Of a stretch of 64,000 nt of DNA, positions 42,853-57,100 are shown one piece after another; the stretch's first letter is position 1; the number at the start of each line of letters is the position of its first letter. The notes under the pieces were generated by a model that did no database searches, was not told the DNA's origin, and was given only the letters and a program-made list of their open reading frames with translations. The position numbers and the translations under genes were made by a program. The DNA comes from Mytilus galloprovincialis (lineage: Eukaryota > Mollusca > Bivalvia > Mytilida > Mytilidae), in assembly GCF_965363235.1 (NCBI RefSeq), contig NC_134840.1:59948793-60012792 (forward strand). Direction: 5' to 3'.

Positions 42853-45706
42853 TGAAGCACGGCTAAATATTTAGATGAGAAAATTCAGTTTCTATGAATG
42901 TTGAGTTCAAATAAAACAAAGACTGTAAAAACATTAAATTTATTAATTCAAAAAAGGAAAAGCTTCTACTGTGTACATTAATGACTAGAAAATCTTACAA
43001 TTATTTGCCTAATGCATCATCTTATAATGGAAGTTTCTTCATTTTATAATTTCAAAAACTTTAAACATATTTTGCAAGAAAAAGCATATGGTCAAACCTG
43101 AAAAAAATCTTTCAGCTATCTTCTGTCAATCTTTGACTGTTTTTTTCTACATAAGCACTATTTGGTTTGTACATTTTCTGTAATCAATAGAATATTATTT
43201 TAGGAGTTCTGACATCTTTCATCTGCAATTTACAAAAGATTGTTTTGCTCTTTTTCTGTCCAAATTTAAAACATTCAAATATCTATACAATGGTATGATC
43301 TATGGATATCATGAAAATTTACATACAATACAAATAATGAGGCAATTGGAATAAATGGATTTAACATATCCTGGTCATCAAACATAATTTTCATATGTCA
43401 CAAGTCACACTGTTCAAATATTTAAAGAATTGATCTAAGGCTACCTGAGAAAAAAAAGTGAATTGACAACAAACAAACAGGACTAAAACTAGTGATAAAT
43501 AATCAAACATATGGGGAAATTACACTACTAATCATGGCACAAACAGTACAATATAAGGTAACTAAATAACAATTATAACATTCACAATAAAAATTATCGT
43601 TTGTTCCACATGACAAAACAACTTGTCTATCAATCTAGTACTATCTGAGGTATGAGAAGAGCCATCATTTGGGCTGTTAAATGCAAAAATAGTTTTAATC
43701 TTCAACCTTCAAAATTGAAGTTAATTTTACTAATTATCGAAAAGGCTGTCTGGTCACTTTAACCTAGATATATTATTTGTGATCTAGTTCTTCACTGATA
43801 TTTTCGACTTAGTTGTTACTGCTAATACCTGACAGAGTTGATCAAAAGTATATCAATCAATGTCTCTCAGTTCGATGTCGGATTGTAAAATGCAACTTTT
43901 TTTTATATGCATAATATGGAAACCCTCCTCTTTCTTACAACCATAAAAAAAACCAGCCCTTTCAGACATTCAATTTTTAAACACAACTCTTATCTCTCAC
44001 ATTTTTGGGCTTATCCTATGTTCTACAAATCAAAATTCACTTATCAAGGTATTGAACAGTTAAATATATATGTTATGTTTTATTTTAATGATGGAATAAT
44101 GAAGATATTTCATAGTAATAGATATAAGCTGCCTTGATATGATATGCTTATGACATTTACTTTGTAAAGCAGCAAATGGCAGGAGTTTTTTTTTGACACA
44201 ATATAATGGCAATTCTTAAATTCACAATATTATGTCTGTACCCTTCAAAGTTTTTTTCATATGATAAAAGATTAGCAGCTGTAGTTGTACTTCAGTCAGT
44301 AATTCCATTTGTAAAACTTAAGTTTATGTTGACCAAGAATTTGTTCAAAAATTATTACACATGATTTACAAGATCATATACCAATCAATTACATACATCA
44401 GAAACCAGTTCAATCTTACAGAGCTTAGGGGGAAAAGAATGAAATCTAGGATATTGATCTTCAATAATACAATGTCAATGGTATCTTTATAATGGAATAA
44501 TAACAATCTCAAATTTATATAAGCAGAATCAATATAAATTTTAGGAATAAAAAAGGATGGAAAAATAAAGCAAACATAGCTGAATCTTAACAAAAGTATA
44601 ACAATTGTGTGGAATGTCAAATTATAAAGTAGGTATCTCCATACTATATAACGGAAAATTATTTAACATATGTCATTGAAATTATGTGTTTTATTATCAC
44701 TCTAGCATGCAGACATTTTAATTTTGTTAGAAAGCAGTGATAACAATGCAGCATACAAAATGTGATTTTATTATGCATTTCCTAACCACCAATAAATAGC
44801 ACATGAAAAATACAAACAAAAACAAAAATAATGTGAGACAGAAAACCTTGTATGGGAAAAAGCAAAATATTAGGAAAACATAAATACAAAAAGGCATTCG
44901 ATGATCTTGGAAGACAATAATAAATTGCTCCTCCTTTTAACTCTTTCCACATGTCATGGTTTGGAGAAAACATATAGTTTTTTTTCAAATTGAGATCTTT
45001 AACATCTTTAAGTTATTGGGGAGATCAAGCAATTATAAGACATTATCTGATCCAAAACACTAAAATGGAAATTTTATGCAACTACATCTGGAAATATTTC
45101 AAACATCTAAAAAAAACTTCCAGTCAAACAATTCTATGCTTTTATCCATATTCAAAATGAGTAATATTTTAGCCATCATAAATGGTATATAATAATGATA
45201 AACCCATCCCTATGTTAAACAACAATTATTTATACAAAAATCTTAATACCATCACCAATTTTCAAATGAATCATAGAATATTAAGGCAATTAAATCTATT
45301 ACACATCATATGTGCATGAGTGCTACATGATGAGGGTTTAAACACATAAATCACACAAATCAAAGTCTGATCATTGTTTGATCATTTTCAAAAATGTAAA
45401 TAAGATCAAATATAGCACTAATGAAAAATCCAACCACTTTGCAACAGTGAAGGTAGATGTACACATTTTTTTTAAGGATGCATTATTCTGACGTTTCAGT
45501 CTCGTTGAAATCTCGTTCTGGAATTTCTTCAAAAACATGTGATACAAGTTTTAAAAATATTATAATCAAACATAACTCTGTGAAAAAATTGTGTATTTAC
45601 AATGAACAGTTTTTGAGTTATCCAATTTTCAAATTTTTCGACCAATCAAGTCAGTCATTTTAGCAAAGATTTTGAGAAAATAGGTCAGGGGTACAAAAAA
45701 TTCGTA
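42853..45706. other. AT-rich intergenic DNA, nothing recognised
   Basis: Nearly 3 kb with no exon, RNA gene or known repeat. Small open frames lack splice signals in context and recognisable domains. Part could be the 3' UTR of an unseen gene. Confidence 0.45.
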
Positions 45707-46747
45707 AGGGTTCCACGGAACCCAGTGTCTCGCCTACTTTTGCTGTTAATCGCAGACTCAACAAACATGAGGAAAAACATCAATAAAAATTTCCCTCTCG
45801 ATACTGTCTTTTGATTGAAAGAAGCTTCCAAGTTTGGTAAAAAAATCCAGGATAGTTTATGAATCTAATAAATGTATTATAAACTTTAACTGCAGACTGT
45901 ATGTAATTTTAACTGGAAGAAAACTAAGTCCATTTATAAGTAAAATACGGAAAAAGTGAATTTTTTTTTTACAAAATTTACTTCTGAATAATATCTTATG
46001 ATCAGAAACAAGTTTTTGTCTAAGTTTGGTAGAAATCCAGGATAGTTAAAGAACATTATAAAAATTTTAAAAACTTCAACCACAGAGTGAATGTTTTGTT
46101 TCTGGCAAAAAAACTAAGTCCATTTATAAGTAAAATACGGAAAAGTGGAAATTTATTTTTACAAAATTTTCTTCTTGATACTATCTTATGATCATAAACA
46201 AGCTTCTGTCCTAGTTTGGTACAAATCAAGGATAGTATACTGTTTATGAAAGTTATACAAAATTTTAAAAGCTTTAACCACAGAGTGAATGTAATGTTTC
46301 CTCGCAGAAAAACTAAGTCCATTTATAAGTAAAATACGGAAAAGTGGAAATTTATTTTTACAAAATTTTCTTCTTGATACTATCTTATGATCATAAACAA
46401 GCTTCTGTCCAAGTTTGGTACAAATCCAGGATAGTTTATGAAAGTTATTAAAATTTTAAAAACTTTAACCACAGAGTGAATGTTATGTTTCCTCGCAGAA
46501 AAACTAAGTCCATTTATAAGTAAAATACGGAAAAAATGGAATTTTATTTTTACAAAAATTTACTTCTGGATGCTTTCTTATGATCATAAACAAGCTTCTG
46601 TCCAAGTTCAGTAGAAATTCAGTATAGTTTAAGAAGTTATTAAAATTTCAAAAACTTTAACCACAGAGTGAATATTTGTGGACGCCGCCGCCGACGGAAT
46701 GTAGGATCGCTTAGTCTCGCTTTTTCGACTAAAGTCGAAGGCTCGAC
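45707..46747. mobile_element. tandem-core repeat family gamma
   Basis: Opens with the hairpin 'gggttccacggaaccc', has four core units of ~190 bp ('aagtccatttataag' at 45926, 46115, 46314 and 46505) and closes with 'cgactaaagtcgaaggctcgac'. The final 'ggctcgac' is shared with family beta. Confidence 0.82.
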
Positions 46748-46850
46748 AAAAATGATTTTTCAAGAATCATTTACATCCCATATTATTTTTTTCTTTTCAA
46801 ATTTCTAAGATATGTATTTTTTCAATCTTTTATAACAAAAAAGTTGAAAT

Positions 46851-47295
46851 AGAATGAAATTCAAAACAGTGTGGCTGTGGCCATTGATTGACACATTAAA
46901 TTCATCCACTGACTGGGACAATTTACGTGAACGTTTGTCTGTAACGACCACTGTTCACGACGTACCTATGATAGACATTTAAACTGTGGGGTTACCGAAG
47001 GTTTCTTAACGCCTTTAATTATAAAATAATTCGAAAAATTAATCAGGAATAACCTTTGTGTTTTGATTTATATAATTGATATAAATCAAAACATCGTGTT
47101 ATTTCTGATTAATTTTTCGAATTACTTTATTAAGGTGTTGAGAACCTTTGGTGACCCCATAGTTTAAGTGTCTTTAAAAAGTACATAGTGAGCAGTGGTC
47201 GTTACATACAAACGTTCACCTAAATTGTCCCAGTCAATGGATGAATTTAATATGTCAATCAATGGCCACAGCCACACTGTTTTGAATTTCATTCT
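46851..47295. repeat. 445-bp near-complete palindrome
   Basis: 'agaatgaaattcaaaaca' at the left end is the complement of the right end. Arms of ~215 bp pair almost throughout, and the centre itself (tttgatttatataattgatataaatcaaa region) is a hairpin. A half copy is at 26190-26310. It is typical of fold-back elements. Confidence 0.87.
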
Positions 47296-47912
47296 AATAT
47301 GCATATTGTTCTTAAAACTGAGAAAAATCACAAATTGACAAAATTGACAGCATGGTAAATTTGACACAAAAAAGCATCAATATATGATAAAACTTTCTTA
47401 TATTAACACCTACCTATAGTTTTTTAAGTAAAATTTATTCAAAGGTTTGTTCCCTTTAAACTGTTTGATCATTTTCAAATAATAATAATAACAGTGGTTC
47501 AAATTTTAAAAGTTACCAGTTCGTTTTCTAAGGTCTTGTTTAAATAAAAATAATTACAGTTAATGAACCTATCTGAAGAAAAAAATCAAGGCACCAAATC
47601 TTGTTCTTTTTATGAAAAGTCAATACATCCAAACTTCACATATATAACAAATAAACAACTCTGTCTTAATGTTCGTGAACAATATCTATAGATTATATAT
47701 GGGAAAAAAACCACATTTCAATATATACAGCAAAAGCTAACTTATACATGTACAAAATGAACTTTTAAAATTGCAAAAATAAGAAAAAGCTAAAAATCAA
47801 TTGTTCTCGAAGATCATAATATCTAATAAGACATCCCTGCCAATAGTCTTAACAAACTCCTATCCTGGAGGAAAATTTTCATATTCTAAAAAAAAAATAT
47901 TGTCTGAATTGT

Positions 47913-48100
47913 CTAATCTTGTTGGGCTTCAACCTCCTCTTTGTGAGCTTTACTATTCATGTGGGCTATGAAAGGCTGAGGTCCATTTAGCTGTTTTTGA
48001 CACACATCACAGTAATACTTTTTCAAATTATCTTCTTTTTCAGCATCTGTTTCTGCAAGGCCATTCTTAGCATAGGCTGACTTGTAGGGTTTAAATTGCA
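47913..48100 (-). CDS. gene D last coding exon (zinc finger)
   Basis: Begins after TTTCCAG with QFKPYKSAYAKNGL and carries the finger YYCDVCQKQLNGPQPFIAH; ends VEAQQD, TAG. An upstream in-frame ATG within the preceding intron is not used if the splice is real. Confidence 0.85.
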
Positions 48101-51100
48101 CTGGAAAAAAAGACAAAGAGTTATGGTGCATTTTACTAATATATGAAGATTCTAGAACAGCATCAAGTGTAATACATTATAACTCCACATGAGACAATTA
48201 AATTTTCTACTTAAACCATAATGCTTGCCAGTATTTTTATATTCAAAATTAACATGAGATTAGATGGTGGGATATGGTAGTCGAATCTTTTTCTATTATG
48301 ACATATGTCTGCTAACTTTACTTTCTTTTTCAATGATCTATGAATCAGGGATGGGGTAATTGAAAATGTAATGGTAATTAAGTGTAATGCATTACAATTT
48401 TCCATGTAATTGAATGTAATGTGTAATTGAGCATTTTTTTAATTACATGTAATGGTAATTTAATTAATTACATTGAAAAAAGCATGTAATGCTCAATTAC
48501 TTTTGAATTACATTTCAATTACATGTACTTTTATGGTGTTCAAGATAAGGATTTTTGTTTTAAAATAATATAAATTGTAAAATTATATTTATTTTTCAAA
48601 TACTGATATCACATACTTTTTTAATATATGAAGTCTGTAATTTATTCTGAAGTTTTGAAATTATTTATTTGACCTACATAAAATTTTTAATAGTCTTATA
48701 ATTTAAAAAAAAATGTGAGGATCATACATTAGTGTTGTTCAGTTTTTAAGAAAGATCTTTTAACTAAATAGATTGATAAGTAATTAATCACCTTATTAAA
48801 TAAAAACAAAAAATGTGTCACTGTGAAAAATCTTTCTTAGACAGTTCATTTAAAATTTAAAATCACTGCACACAATCATTTTGTTAAACTAGTATACACA
48901 AAAGGATTATAGAAATAACAAGAGGCTGTCACAACGACAGCAAACCGGATTTATTAATATTTATTTGTGTCCTGGCAATATCACAAGAACCATTACTGAT
49001 GAATGGTGAAAGTGAAAATCGTCAATATCAAATTTGACCTCCATTTTGTCATCCGTATCAACATCTTAAAATTTGAAAAGCTTAGATTGAATGGTTCATG
49101 AGTAAATGCAACAACGTGAATGGAAACGCCATTTCACAATCTTTCAAGAACCATAACTCCTGAACGGTAAAAGTCAAAATCGTCATTATTGAACTTGACC
49201 TCTAATTTGCCATCAGTAACAACATATAAAAATTTCAAAAGCTTTGGTTGAATGGTTCATGAGAAAATGCACGGACACGACTGGAAACACCATTTTTCAA
49301 TCTTTCAAGAACCATAACTCCTGAACGGTAAAAGTCAAAATCGTCATTATTGAACTTGACCTCTATTTTGTCATCAGTAACAACATATTAAAATTTGGGA
49401 AGCTTTGGTAAAACAGTTCATGCGTAAATGCACGAACACGACTGGAAACACCATTTTTCAATCTTTCAAGAACCATAACTCCTGAACGGTAAAAGTCAAA
49501 ATCGCCATTATTGGACTTGATCTCCATTTTGTCATCAGTAACAACATATTAAAATTTGGAAAGCTTAGGAAGAACAGTTCATGCGTAAATGCAGGGACAC
49601 GACTGGAAACTCCATTTTTCAATCTTTCAAGAACCATAACTCCTGAACGGTAAAAGTCAAAATCGCCATTATTGAACTTGACCTTCATTTAGTTGTCAGT
49701 AACAACATATTAAAATTTTAAAAGCTTTGGTTGAACGGTTCATGAGTTAATGCACGGACAACATTTGATTCCCGCCCGCCCGCCCGCCCGACTGCCGTAC
49801 ATCCCCAAATCAATAACCGACATTTTTGTCACAAAAATCCGGTTAAAAATGAATAGCTGTAAAAACAAACAGCAATTAATCAGATTAAAATGTCCAGGGG
49901 TAACACCACTTTTACATGTACTTTATCCAATTAGCAAAATATTACTAATATTTAGACATTATACATGTTATATACATTGTTTGTACTAAAAATTATTTTC
50001 AATATTGTGACAAGCACACTTTTTAATATTTTTAAAGTAAAAAAAAAAAATATTTATTTAAATTATGATTAATTTAAATGACTTCATTTTTCTGAGATGT
50101 CAAAATACCCCTTAATCATAATGTATTGGCAAGTTAATAGGAGCAAATTCCCTCTCCTATCAATATGATGATCTTCTTATCATGGAACGTCAATGTTCTG
50201 ATCAAGCAATATCTGTGACATTAGCTCCTGTCGAAAGACTGTTTAGAATTGCTGTCAAAGTGTTCAGACCAGAGATATTCAGACTAAATGACAAAACATT
50301 AAAATAAATATTGCTTATCAAATGCAACACTTAAACTATGCTTACATGAATATTTTACACATGTATTTTATATACATGTATAATATTGTTAAAAAATATC
50401 ATCATGAAATGTAATGTGTAATTTAATTAATTACTTTAGTAAAGTAATTGTAATTTAATTAATTACATTTCAAAAACTGTGTAATGTGTAATTAGTGTAA
50501 TTGAACATTTTTTCAATGTAATGTTTAATCTAATTAATTACATTCCAATGTAATTGACCCCAAGTCTGCTATGAATACATGTGTTCTTTTTAGTTGACTT
50601 CTAACCCATTAATGAGGGTGGTAAATGGGTATTTTCGTGCAACATGTTTTGCCATTTTTATTTCACGTGCAGCCTTAAAAAAAAAGTTCATTATCCACTG
50701 TGTTTCGTGAAATCTGCAAAAAGATCAACGTGCAAGAAATTTTTAATTGTTCATTCATCTTGAAATGCCAATTTTATTTCACATTCTTCCATGCAGGTAT
50801 CCCCCTTTACACCCCTCATTAATGCATATACAATTAAAATTCGATAAATCAGACCCTGAATCAACCGATTTCCTGTCCATTCTGGCAGAAAAGAAGGCCC
50901 ATTTTTCTCCGTCAAAATCTTTGTGAAAAAAATGGCTTTACTACTAATTCTAATTGAAATAGGTAAATGTCTTATTTCCACAAGTATGAATTTCTACCCT
51001 ATTTTAATTAAAGAATCATTTTTCTGCTTATTAACTTGTTGATGAGACATTCTTTCTACTTGTTTGACAAGAAAGAATTTCTGCATGTCTTCTATTTTAA

Positions 51101-54100
51101 TTTTAAAACCTAGTTTTCCTTTTTATAAACTTGGTGTTGAACAAACATACCTTCCTCTTGTTTGACAGGCTCAGGTTTCTTTAACCATGGTAATGCTGTA
51201 ACTTCTTCCTCTACTGCCTACAAAAATATATGTAAAAAAAATTCTTTACACTGTACAGTATGTACATTTTTTTTGGATATTTTATCTTGGTACCAAATCA
51301 AATGTGGCTATGTTTGCTGTATTTTTAGTTTTTGATTCTCTTTACTGATACAAATGTATTATATTCTGGTATTGCGATTATTTTGTTATTTCGTTTCAGC
51401 ATTGTTTTTTTTTATTTTGGGGTCAAATGCTAGTCTAAACATATAAATATATATAAAAACAAGAATGTGTCCCCAGTACATGGATGTCCCATCGGCGTTA
51501 TCATTTTCTATGTTCAGTGGACTGTGAAAATGGGGGGAAACCTCTTATTTGGCATTAAAATAACAATTCTAATGCAACAACGTTTGTAACGTTTCTGTTG
51601 ATTGGATAACGTCACTTATTTACATGGCATCAATTGACAATTCTAATATGACGTGCTTCTTTCGCTTTGTAAACAACACCGTGATAAAATTCTCGATATA
51701 TCTATACTTAGCGCAGACTCCAAGATGTACACAAATGGCTGTTTAAATATGCCTCCCTCGTAAATCCACATGTATCGTAACCTATGTGTAAACGGTTGTG
51801 GATTTCGCTGTGTTAACAATTACAATTGAATACAAGAGTGCACACGCTGAAATGTCTCGCCTTCTATACTAATCATTGATATTATGTTGATAGTCCTAAG
51901 TATAAAGCTTAGTTTTATTACAACTGTCTCATAAACTTAACATTAACCAAGATAACTAAACAAAGACCAATGAACTTTGAAAATGAGGTCAAGGTCAGAT
52001 GAACCATGCCAGGCAGACATGTACAGCTAACAATGCTTCTATACAACATATATAGTTGACCCATTACTTATAGTTTAAGAAAAATAGACCAAAACACAAA
52101 AACTTAACACTGTGCAATGAACCGTGAAAATGAGGTCACCGTCAAATAAAACCTGCGTGACTGACATAAAGATCATAAAATATTTCCATACACCAAATAT
52201 AGTTGACCTATGCATTGGCATACAGTATTAGATAAAAAGACCAAAACTCAAAAACTTAACTTTGACCACTGAACCAAGAAAATGAGGTCAAGGTCAGATG
52301 ACATCTGCCCGCTAGACATGAACACCTTACCATCATTCCATACAACAAATATAGTAGACCTATTGCATATAGTATGAGAAAAACAGACCAAAACACAAAA
52401 ATTTAACTATAACCACTGAACCATGAAAATGAGGTCAAGGTCAGATGACACCTGCCAGTTGGACATGTACACCTTACAGTCCTTCCATACACCGAATATA
52501 CTAGCCCTATTGCTTATAGTATCTGAGATATGGACTTGACCACCAAAACTTAACCTTGATCACTGATCCATGAAATGAGGTCGAGGTCAAGTGAAAACTG
52601 TCTGACAGACATGAGGACCTTGCAAGGTACGCACATACCAAATATAGTTATCCTATTACTTAAAATAAGAGAGAATTCAACATTACAAAAAATCTGAACT
52701 TTTTTTTCAAGTGGTCACTGAACCATGAAAATGAGGTCAAGGACATTGAACATGTGACTGACGGAAACTTCATAACATGAAGCATCTATATACAAAGTAT
52801 GAAGCATCCAGGTCTTCCACCTTCTGAAATATAAAGCTTTTAAGTAGTGAGCTAACACCGCCGGATCACTATCCCTATGTCGAGCTTTCTGCAACAAAAG
52901 TTGCAGGCTCGACAAAAACCCTACAGAACATTTATTCTGATTCTGATGCATAACAAAAAGAATTAACACATTAGAGAACGGAAAAATGGACAAAAACAAA
53001 ACAAATTAAAATTCCGCGAAATTCCAGTAATGATTTTTGCGCATTAACGTCATTTCAAAACATGATGTCATACGAATGAAAACGTCAAAGCTGAAGGTTT
53101 TTCTATTGCGTTAACCTTCTTAACTCTGATACAATTGCATTAAAATAAAGTATTGAGGTAGGTGTTGCTTGTTTTCTGTTCTATTGCAATATTCGCACAT
53201 TTACTGATTTCAGCAAGTCAACATGGCGGCTCCTTGGTAACAACATGTCAACAGTGAATTTGACGGTAGCTTACGATAAAAAATGCAAATCTAAAATTGC
53301 AAATGTTGGGTTTACTGAGAAGTAAAAAAAGTAATCACATTTTTTTCTAGCGGTTAGTTAAGAAATCATTCATGCAAGTTTATTAGATTTGTTTTACATT
53401 TATCGAACAGTGGGTAAAATAGAACAGCCACACACACGGTATACCCATCATCGCTTCAGTTTTTTTCATGATCGTATTTGTCTTATTAGAATCGAAATAA
53501 TTCATGGAAGCCATAGATTTGTTGTAAATTTACACATGGCTTGAGCCGTGATATTCGTTAATTTTATCCCTCGCTAACACAAGCGCAGACGGCAAATAAC
53601 AGATTTTAAATACATGTTTTAACGTTGTTTTCTGTTAGTTTCATTAGGACATAACGCGTCGCCAGTGAATTTAATTTGCGACCATCAAATTCCCAATTGA
53701 TGCTGTTGGAGCTTAAAATACAATACAGTTATCTCCTAAATATCATATCATAGGTATTGTGTACTTAGTTTCAAGTAATTGGACTTCAACTTCATCAAAT
53801 ACTACCTCAACCAAAGTTTTTCAACTGAAGCATGACAGAAGGACGAATGGACGGACGAATGAACAAATAAACAGACAGATGCACAGACCAGGAAAAAAAA
53901 TGACAATAAATGAGGCATAAAAATCTTTTAATACTTTAAAACTGCTATGCTTAGATGAAGAGAAAAAACTTTATCATTATGGTTATTTAATGTTGGCTAT
54001 TCTCATGCAGATGTGAAATCAGATATTTGTTCCTAATTATACTGCTTCTTATGTGTTTTCTTCTTTTTAGGAACCCACAAGAAAAGGAGTCTACTGTTTT

Positions 54101-57100
54101 ACCCCATACTTCTCCATTAAAAGTACATCAAAAGTCAACTCTTCAAAGATCAGTAATAGCCTGTTTATCTTTTCAAATCTTATCCTAATGATCAAAAATA
54201 AACATTTATTTATTTTACCTAAAGCATCTGTTTGTCAAGTAAAAATTGAAAATGTTGTCAAATAATTGATGAATTGTTAGTATATTGAATGAATTATCAG
54301 GAATATTGTGTACCAGTGTCTATGGTAAAATATTTTGTTCTTTAATGTTCATCTTCTGTAGGAAATAAATGAAGTACTTGATAATTTTTTAAACTTTTGA
54401 TGAATTGCTCTGAAACTAAAAAGAAAATAAAAATAAATAATAAATTAACTTGCAGGGTTTGATAAAAAAAACATTATAAAAGTGGAATTGATAATATCTA
54501 ATTTCGTACTTCAAAGCTTTAAAAGAGCAATAAAATTTGTAAATCAAATATTTTTTTTTTAATTGCATTGGATGTTTACAAAAAATATGAGTAGGTGGGC
54601 GCTAAATGATGTTTTTTTTTCTTGTATTTGTCTACACACTCTTTTAAATGTCAAATATAATAAAAGTCCATTTAACTTTAAAAATAAGTATGTGACAAAT
54701 AGATATGTAGTTTTATCAAAAGTCATATGACACAAGTTTCTTGAAATTATAATGTTAAGGATTTTTTTTTAATAAGTGAATGCATTAACATGATTAATAC
54801 TAAACTAAGTCCTCTTTGCATGTTTTTTTTTATTATAAAATTGAACCAATGAATGCATAAATGCTAATTGAAACTAAGTCCCCCTGGACATTCTTTTAAA
54901 TTCATTATGAATCTATAACATACATTGTATCATCCACAAATAATATTTCATTCAGTGACCCTGATTGCAAGCTAATTAACTTTTGAGTTTATTACTCAAA
55001 TTTACAGAATCATGAAAATGAAAAAGTGCTTTACCAAATATTTTTTTAAGGTTTAGTTAATGTGGTTTCTCCGTTCTCATTTTTTTATATAGATTAGACC
55101 CTTGGTTTTCCCTATTGAATGGTTTTACACTAGTAATTTTTAGGGGCCCTTTATAGCTTGCTGTGCAGTGTGAGATTAAGGCTACTTGTTGAAGACCATA
55201 CTTTGACCTTAAATGATTTACTTATATAAGTTGGGACTTGGAAGGAGAGTTGTTTAATTGGCACTCATAACACATCTTCCTATATCTATAGTCCCAAACA
55301 GTAACACCGACAAGTTCATAAACTTTATCTCAGTGCGCACTGCAATAGATTGGAACCATCGTGAGGACTCAGTAGTGTGTGTCACTCCAACCAAGTTTAA
55401 ATCAGTACTCCTCAGCAAGTGGACCTACCTTGTGTGCAGACCAACCAGTCACACAATAGCCAAAAGGAATCTGGGATGTATTCATCCATACACAGAAGTG
55501 AGAAATACAGATACAGAAAAAACAATCAACAAAAAATCATGGAGCACGTCAAAATAAGTGTTTGATAAATCAATGGTAATTTTTAATAACTAATATGACT
55601 ATAACTTTACCATGACATATGACGTTGGTACATATCCTACTCTTCCGTCAGAACTTCTAATTTTGGACCACAGATTATTATATTGATGATATGATATAAA
55701 GACAGCCGTATCTTTTTGTGTTACGGTAAGCTCTGGTTCTCCTAATGGACTGTCTGCATTAGCTTTATAACTGTATTTCACTACTAAATTCTGATTTGGA
55801 ATTAAATTGACTTCATCTGTTTTGTCAGCATAGTTAGCCCAGTCTATAATACAAATAAAATCATTATTAGATAGTGCCTAGACAGAATCTAAATAGAACA
55901 TCTAGGATAATGAATTCAGGGCTTTTAAAATATTTTGAAGTAGGCTTAGTTGTATTTCAGAATATCTAGAGACAGCAGCTTACCTCTTATCTCAATTTTG
56001 ATAAAATTTCATAACTATATGGTTTTAAAAGTTAAATCACAGGGCAAAAAAAAACCACTTACACTAACACCTTGAAAACACATGTGGACATGTAAATAAT
56101 AGATATTAGGTAATGAGCCTTATGAGGAAGCCTTCTTGATAACAAGAGTGCACACACTGAAATGTCTCGCCTTCTTTACTAATCATTGATATTATGTTGA
56201 TAGTCCTAAGTATAAAGCTTTATTACAACGGTCACATAAACTTAACATTAACCAAGATAGCTAAACAAAGACCAATTAACCATGAAAATGAGGTCAAGGT
56301 CAGATGAACCATGCCAGGCAGACATGTACAGCTAACAAAGCTTCCATACAACAAATATAGTTGACCTATTACTTATAGTTTAAGAAAAATAGACCAAAAC
56401 ACAAAAACTTAACACTGTGCAATGAACCGTGCAATTGAGGCTATGGTCAAATAAAACCTGCGGGACTGACATATAGATCATAATATATTTCCATACACCA
56501 AATCTAGTTGACCTTTGGCATATAATATTAGATAAAAAGACCAAAACTTAAAAAGTTAACTTTGACCACTGAACCATGAAAATGAGGTCAAGGTCAGATG
56601 ACATCTGCCCGCTAGACATGTACACCTTACAATCATTCCATACAACAAATATAGTACTAGTAGACCTATTGCATAAAGTATGAGAAAACAGACCAAAACA
56701 CAAAAACTAAACTATAACCACTGAACCATGCAAATGAGGTCAAGGTCAGATGACACCTGCCAGTTGGACATGTACACCTTCCAGTCCTTCCATACACCAA
56801 ATATACTAGCCCTATTGCTTATAGTATCTGAGATATGGACTTGACCACCAAAACTTAACCTTGTTCACTGATCCATGAAATGAGGTCGAGGTCAAGTGAA
56901 AACTGTCTGACAGGCATGAGGACCTTGCAAGGTACGCACATACCAAATCTAGTTATCCTATTACTTATAATAAGAGAGAATTCAACATTACAAAAATTCT
57001 GAACTTTTTTTTTCAAGTGGTCACTGAATGAAAATGAGGTCAAGGACATTGGACATGTGACTGACGGAAACTTCGTAACATGAGGCATCTAGGTCTTTCA

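Noticed and set aside
54060..54200. Possible exon after 'ttctttttag' on the plus strand
   Set aside because: Frame closes quickly, no matching donor and no domain; it lies antisense in gene D intron 2.
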